Positions 7,154 to 9,366 of a stretch of DNA of 9,366 bases are shown here, one piece after another; within the stretch, counting starts at the first letter, position 1; each line of letters begins with the position of its first letter. Origin of the DNA: Firmicutes bacterium UBA5449 (GTDB taxonomy: Bacteria > Bacillota > SHA-98 > UBA4971); assembly GCA_002424305.1 (NCBI GenBank), contig DIQZ01000082.1, positions 1,888-11,253 of the forward strand. Reading direction: 5' to 3'. The translations under genes were made by a program, and so were the position numbers. The notes under the pieces were generated by a model, which did no database searches, had not been told where the DNA came from, and saw only the letters and a list, made by a program, of their open reading frames with translations.

Positions 7154-7333
7154 GTAGCTTTGGGATTACATTGTCTGAGGGGACTCGGCAACCTCAGTAA
7201 CCTGAGGGGATTAAGTAACCTGAGCAACCTGAGGCGCCTAAGCGAATTGAAAGGCTGGAGGGACTTAAAGGGCTTGACAAACCTTGTGAGTCTTAGCAGG
7301 ACGCCCGGAAGTAATGCCAGGAAAGTCGTTTGA
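7154..7333 (+). repeat. Degenerate 27-bp tandem repeats, open in the flxB frame after its stop (leucine-rich)
   Basis: Directly after the flxB TAA the same frame runs 59 codons to TGA 7331-7333. Bases 7154-7288 divide into five 9-codon blocks: VALGLHCLR, GLGNLSNLR, GLSNLSNLR, RLSELKGWR and DLKGLTNLV. The sub-unit (agt/agc/ggc)-aac-(ctg/ctc) recurs at 9 bp. Blocks two and three differ at six bases but only one residue. No ATG or GTG with a ribosome site precedes it; TTG 7160 is the earliest possible start. It is either a non-coding minisatellite, a relic of a longer FlxB tail, or an extension made by stop readthrough. I do not annotate it as a gene. It fills most of the 238-base gap before flxA. 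Confidence 0.7.
7192..7207 (+). promoter_or_regulatory. Perfect 6-bp hairpin in the flxB-flxA gap
   Basis: CCTCAG, loop TAAC, CTGAGG form a perfect stem within the leucine-rich repeat. No U-run follows, so it is unlikely to be an intrinsic terminator. It might stabilize mRNA ends or result from the repeat alone. Confidence 0.4.
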
Positions 7334-7354
7334 CGCTACGTTATGTGCCGGGGA

Positions 7355-7370
7355 CTGCGCATTTGCGCAG
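7355..7370 (+). promoter_or_regulatory. Perfect palindrome upstream of the flxA-like gene
   Basis: CTGCGCATTTGCGCAG has 7-bp perfect arms around TT (in RNA more likely a 6-bp stem with a 4-base loop). It ends 21 bases before ATG 7392 and 7 bases before the ribosome site. GTTTTA follows, so a weak terminator is conceivable, but the position fits better with a dimer-protein operator or an mRNA hairpin controlling flxA. Confidence 0.5.
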
Positions 7371-7377
7371 ATGTTTT

Positions 7378-7384
7378 AGGGAGG
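7378..7384 (+). promoter_or_regulatory. Strong ribosome binding site for flxA
   Basis: AGGGAGG is placed seven bases before ATG 7392. It is the strongest ribosome site on the + strand of the window, and supports this start for the flxA-like gene. Confidence 0.8.
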
Positions 7385-7391
7385 ATGGATC

Positions 7392-8258
7392 ATGGTTCAA
7401 AAGATAGCACGGGGATTGACGAAGAACCCATATGTCCCGAAACTGGCCAGGATCACAGATGTTACGCAAGAGACCGAAGCAAACGATGTGAAGACTTTTC
7501 GCGTGGAGTTTTGTGATGAATCTGCGTGGGAAGATTTCCACTATAAGCCCGGTCAGTTTGCTGAGGTTTCTGTATTCGGTGTAGGTGAGGCGCCCATATC
7601 CATAACCTCCGCTCCTACCCAAAAGGGCTATCTTGAATTCAGCGTGAAAAGGCTGGGTCAAGTGACTAATGCCTTGCACTATGCTGCTCCCGGGTCTCAG
7701 ATTGGCATCAGGGGACCGTATGGGAATACATTCCCCATAGATGACATGCGAGGTAAGAACATCTTGTTTATCGGAGGCGGGATAGGCCTTGCACCGCTCC
7801 GTTCGCTCATCACTTACGTGCTGTCTCCCGAGCATAGAGATGGATTTCGGGATGTAAGGATAATCTATGGTGCACGAAGCTCAGGCGACTTGGTATTCAA
7901 GTATGAACTTGACGCCTGGGGACGCAGGGATGATGTAGAGCTTGTTGTCACAATTGACCATCCTGAGGACGGGTGGGACGGGCGGTGTGGTTTTGTGCCT
8001 GCCGTCTTGAAGGAAGATGCTCCCGAATCTGAAAATACAATTGCTGTTACATGCGGTCCGCCCATAATGATCAAGTTTGTCCTTCAGGCTTTGACGGAGC
8101 TCGGTTTCTCGCCGGATCAGATCGTGACCACCCTTGAGATGCGCATGAAATGCGGAATAGGGATGTGCGGAAGATGCAACATCGGCAGCAAATACGTGTG
8201 CCGTGACGGTCCGGTGTTTACGTTCAGGCAGCTTTTAGAGATGCCCCGGGAATACTGA
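7392..8258 (+). CDS. flxA: FlxA-like FAD/NAD(P)H-binding oxidoreductase (AsrB family)
   Basis: This 288-residue ferredoxin-NADP reductase-type protein is the likely electron entry point, oxidizing NADH or NADPH and passing electrons to FlxB. The FAD domain is residues ~15-120, with YKPGQF and GEAPISITSAP (65-75); the latter is the AsrB/HydG variant of the usual RxYS FAD motif. The nucleotide-binding domain starts at GGGIGLAPLR (128-137), followed by YGAR and a CGPPIM segment that contacts nicotinamide. A [2Fe-2S] site near the C-terminus has C254, C259, C262 and C270 (CGIGMCGRCNIGSKYVC). Length and domain order match AsrB and FlxA throughout, with no missing part. The gene stands 238 bases after flxB but shares its direction, so it is probably the last gene of the operon. 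It converges on the ferredoxin gene with a 7-base gap. NAD versus NADP preference cannot be read from sequence with confidence. Confidence 0.9.
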   Translation: MVQKIARGLTKNPYVPKLARITDVTQETEANDVKTFRVEFCDESAWEDFHYKPGQFAEVSVFGVGEAPISITSAPTQKGYLEFSVKRLGQVTNALHYAAPGSQIGIRGPYGNTFPIDDMRGKNILFIGGGIGLAPLRSLITYVLSPEHRDGFRDVRIIYGARSSGDLVFKYELDAWGRRDDVELVVTIDHPEDGWDGRCGFVPAVLKEDAPESENTIAVTCGPPIMIKFVLQALTELGFSPDQIVTTLEMRMKCGIGMCGRCNIGSKYVCRDGPVFTFRQLLEMPREY

Positions 8259-8265
8259 ACCGGTC

Positions 8266-8643
8266 TTAACCATGTATGAGTTTTGGCAGACACTTGGCGC
8301 ACACCCATAAGCTCTCACCCTTGAGACGGCACGGGAAAATCGCTCCCCGGTCCTCGCCTGCACCGCAGGAGAAGCATTTTTGTATTATGTAGGATGTTGT
8401 TTGGTCTTTGGTGATTTCCGCTACGGCTTCTTCAGAAAATGCAGGTGCTTCACGTTCTTCGATGGTGAGCGCACCTGTAGGACATACGCCGAGACAAAAG
8501 CCTGCACCGTCACAAAGTTCCTCTCGAATGACTTTCGCCTTTCCATCAACAATCTCAATGGCTCCTTCAGCGCATGGGATTACACACAGCCCGCATCCGT
8601 TACATTTTTCTTCATCGATTTTTACAATCTTCCTTACTGGCAT
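8266..8643 (-). CDS. Ferredoxin-like protein with one full and one incomplete [4Fe-4S] motif and a Cys-rich tail
   Basis: This is a 125-residue soluble protein starting MPVRKIVKIDEEKC. Motif 1, CNGCGLCVIPCAEGAI (C14, C17, C20, C24), is complete. Motif 2, CDGAGFCLGVCPTGAL (C44, C50, C54), has Ala47 in place of the second Cys. This echoes the CDGLGAC pattern of a known group of small bacterial ferredoxins, so the site may hold [3Fe-4S] or a labile cluster. After an acidic linker come CFSCG (C90, C93), C105 and VCAKCLPKLIHG (C115, C118), which could bind zinc or another cluster. An upstream in-frame ATG at 8664 is less likely, because TGGAGGG (8652-8658) lies eight bases before ATG 8643. It starts 1 base after the end of the toxin remnant, so it may be transcribed with the antitoxin. 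As electron carrier for the Hdr/Flx complex it is only a guess. Confidence 0.85.
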   Translation of the reverse strand: MPVRKIVKIDEEKCNGCGLCVIPCAEGAIEIVDGKAKVIREELCDGAGFCLGVCPTGALTIEEREAPAFSEEAVAEITKDQTTSYIIQKCFSCGAGEDRGAIFPCRLKGESLWVCAKCLPKLIHG

Positions 8644-8644
8644 T

Positions 8645-9002
8645 TCAAGTTCCCTCCATATCACTTAACGTCTTGAATCCTAATGCGTTGAAATCGGAAT
8701 CATAGGTCCAAATGTCAAGCTTAAGATTCTTGCAGATGATAGCGCTTGTGCAATCAGTAAGAGAAAGACGTAAATCTGTTCGCCTCCCGGGCTTCCATAA
8801 TGATGTTGCGGAAGTTTACAGCAGAATCATGGCTATCATGATATCGCAGCCAGGTCACTGTTTCGTCAATTATGTAGTTGGAGGTTACGACAAGCGTATT
8901 CTGCTTAAGAACATTCTGAAACACTCGTTGGGCTTTTGAATGATGCCTGTCCCTTGGGACAAGTAAAGCAATCCATGCTGACGTATCCACAAAAAGTGTC
9001 AC
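8645..9002 (-). pseudogene. PIN-domain (VapC-type) toxin, broken by deletion and frameshift
   Basis: VapC toxins are PIN-fold RNases with a cluster of acidic residues binding metal. The reading frame from GTG 9002 gives 82 residues: FVDTSAWIALL (D6), then IIDETVTWLR (D46/E47), then MEAREANRF, and stops at TGA 8754-8756. The expected C-terminal part, LSLTDCTSAIICKNL followed by TYDSDFNALGF, is present in a different frame from about 8770 down to TGA 8645-8647. Joined, the pieces give ~120 residues, while the family is usually ~130-140. About 15-20 residues between EANR and LSLTDC seem missing, so this looks like a deletion that also shifted the frame rather than one base error. All the usual acidic positions survive, but split between frames. 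GTG overlaps the antitoxin stop as GTGA. It is probably inactive unless frameshifting occurs. Confidence 0.75.
8652..8658 (-). promoter_or_regulatory. Ribosome binding site that selects ATG 8643
   Basis: On the minus strand TGGAGGG stands eight bases before ATG 8643. It lies inside the seven-codon stretch that an ATG 8664 start would add, so it argues for the shorter ferredoxin. Confidence 0.75.
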
Positions 9003-9262
9003 GGTAAGTCTCTCCCCGGGGCCTCATATATATCCCTGTCATGCTGCTCACTGCCATCAGCCACTTCACTTTCCACCTTGAGCTCAAGGAGTTTTGACAG
9101 AGGGTTAGTGTACGTATTCGCCTTTTTGCGCACCTTGGTTAAGTACTCACTTAGGGCTTCTCTGACTATAGATGACTCTGAACGTCCTGTAGCCAGTGAA
9201 AGTTTGGAGAGCTCTTCGTTCTGCTCAGGCAACAAGTAAATCTGCTTGCGGCAACGCTTCAT
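8999..9262 (-). CDS. Ribbon-helix-helix antitoxin (VapB/CopG-like)
   Basis: This 87-residue protein has the ribbon-helix-helix pattern: strand RKQIYL (5-10), helix PEQNEELSKLSLATG (12-26), turn, and helix SESSIVREALSEYL (28-41). In such antitoxins the N-terminal strands of a dimer bind operator DNA and the C-terminal part wraps the toxin. Here the tail (42-87) is charged and of low order, as expected. The stop overlaps the toxin GTG by four bases, the classic antitoxin-first arrangement. ATG 9262 has a strong ribosome site upstream. It may repress its own promoter; overlapping inverted repeats at 9334-9352 are candidates. The toxin looks broken, so this antitoxin may now be an orphan regulator or on its way to loss. 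The exact TA family cannot be fixed from this alone. Confidence 0.8.
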   Translation of the reverse strand: MKRCRKQIYLLPEQNEELSKLSLATGRSESSIVREALSEYLTKVRKKANTYTNPLSKLLELKVESEVADGSEQHDRDIYEAPGRDLP

Positions 9263-9268
9263 TCAGAT

Positions 9269-9276
9269 CCCTCCTC
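9269..9276 (-). promoter_or_regulatory. Ribosome binding site of the antitoxin gene
   Basis: On the minus strand GAGGAGGG stands six bases before ATG 9262. This near-consensus site supports the start chosen for the ribbon-helix-helix protein. Confidence 0.75.
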
Positions 9277-9333
9277 GGGTAAGACTGTGTATCCAGCAAA
9301 ATACTTCCGCTATGGCGGAGGCATAAATGGCGT

Positions 9334-9352
9334 ATAATGTCATTATCATAAT
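9334..9352 (-). promoter_or_regulatory. Overlapping inverted repeats upstream of the antitoxin, candidate operator
   Basis: ATAATGTCATTAT (9334-9346) and ATTATCATAAT (9342-9352) are both perfect inverted repeats around one central base and share the ATTAT half-site, giving three alternating half-sites. The region is AT-rich and contains TATGAT/GATAAT on the minus strand, so promoter and operator may overlap. A further hairpin, TCCGC-TATG-GCGGA, lies at 9306-9319. The upstream part is cut by the window end, so no -35/-10 pair can be set. Confidence 0.4.
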
Positions 9353-9366
9353 AAAGTCTTGCCAAT

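Noticed and set aside
7274..7279. A perfect TTGACA -35 box in the flxB-flxA gap
   Set aside because: No acceptable -10 box lies 16-18 bases downstream, and the hexamer falls in the leucine-rich repeat as Leu-Thr codons, so a promoter cannot be supported.
7355..7376. Intrinsic terminator between flxB and flxA
   Set aside because: The hairpin is followed by only four T's and then directly by the flxA ribosome site, so a control element is more plausible.
5993..8258. AsrA/AsrB anaerobic sulfite reductase
   Set aside because: The two genes belong to these families, but no AsrC siroheme subunit is present and the neighbours are HdrA and MvhD, which fits a Flx-type complex better.
8380..8676. Plus-strand open frames across the ferredoxin gene
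   Set aside because: They show no family motifs and are the antisense of a clear cysteine-motif protein with its own ribosome site.
8712..8939. Plus-strand 75-codon open frame across the toxin remnant
   Set aside because: It has no recognizable motif and no strong ribosome site, and lies opposite the well-supported PIN sequence.

Overview
This window carries a compact redox operon on the + strand (bases 2 to 8258), followed by three small genes on the - strand (8266 to 9262). The families point to a strict anaerobe. Strong AGGAGG-type ribosome sites, GTG starts, and a mix of HdrA, MvhD and Flx proteins suit a Clostridia-type Firmicute, such as an acetogen, syntroph or sulfate reducer. A deltaproteobacterium is not excluded, because the assignment rests on gene content only.

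Layout of the + strand: the C-terminal end of an HdrA-like protein (cut by the window edge); an MvhD-type [2Fe-2S] protein fused to a winged-helix-like C-terminus; a 1060-residue tandem HdrA with two flavin modules; a second, stand-alone MvhD (FlxD-like); an FrhB/HdrC-like iron-sulfur protein (FlxC-like); an AsrA-like iron-sulfur protein (FlxB-like); and an AsrB-like FAD/NAD(P)H oxidoreductase (FlxA-like). Known FlxABCD-HdrABC complexes pass electrons from NADH through FlxA, FlxB/FlxC and FlxD into the HdrA flavin, where the electron pair is split (flavin-based bifurcation). The parts for that path are here. HdrB and HdrC, which hold the disulfide-reducing site, are not in the window, so they either lie upstream or another partner takes the electrons.

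Layout of the - strand: a ribbon-helix-helix antitoxin gene, a PIN-domain (VapC-type) toxin that looks broken by a deletion plus frameshift, and a ferredoxin-like protein with one incomplete cluster motif and a Cys-rich tail. The ferredoxin gene converges on the Flx operon with a gap of only 7 bases.

The most unusual signal is a recurring pattern of short degenerate tandem repeats (12, 15, about 16 and 27 bp) at six places, three inside genes as in-frame peptide repeats and three between genes. The largest non-coding one, after the flxB-like stop, stays open in the flxB frame for 59 codons and spells leucine-rich 9-residue units whose copies differ mostly by synonymous changes. No gap between genes exceeds 300 bases. 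I see no RNA gene, CRISPR array, insertion sequence or convincing terminator.
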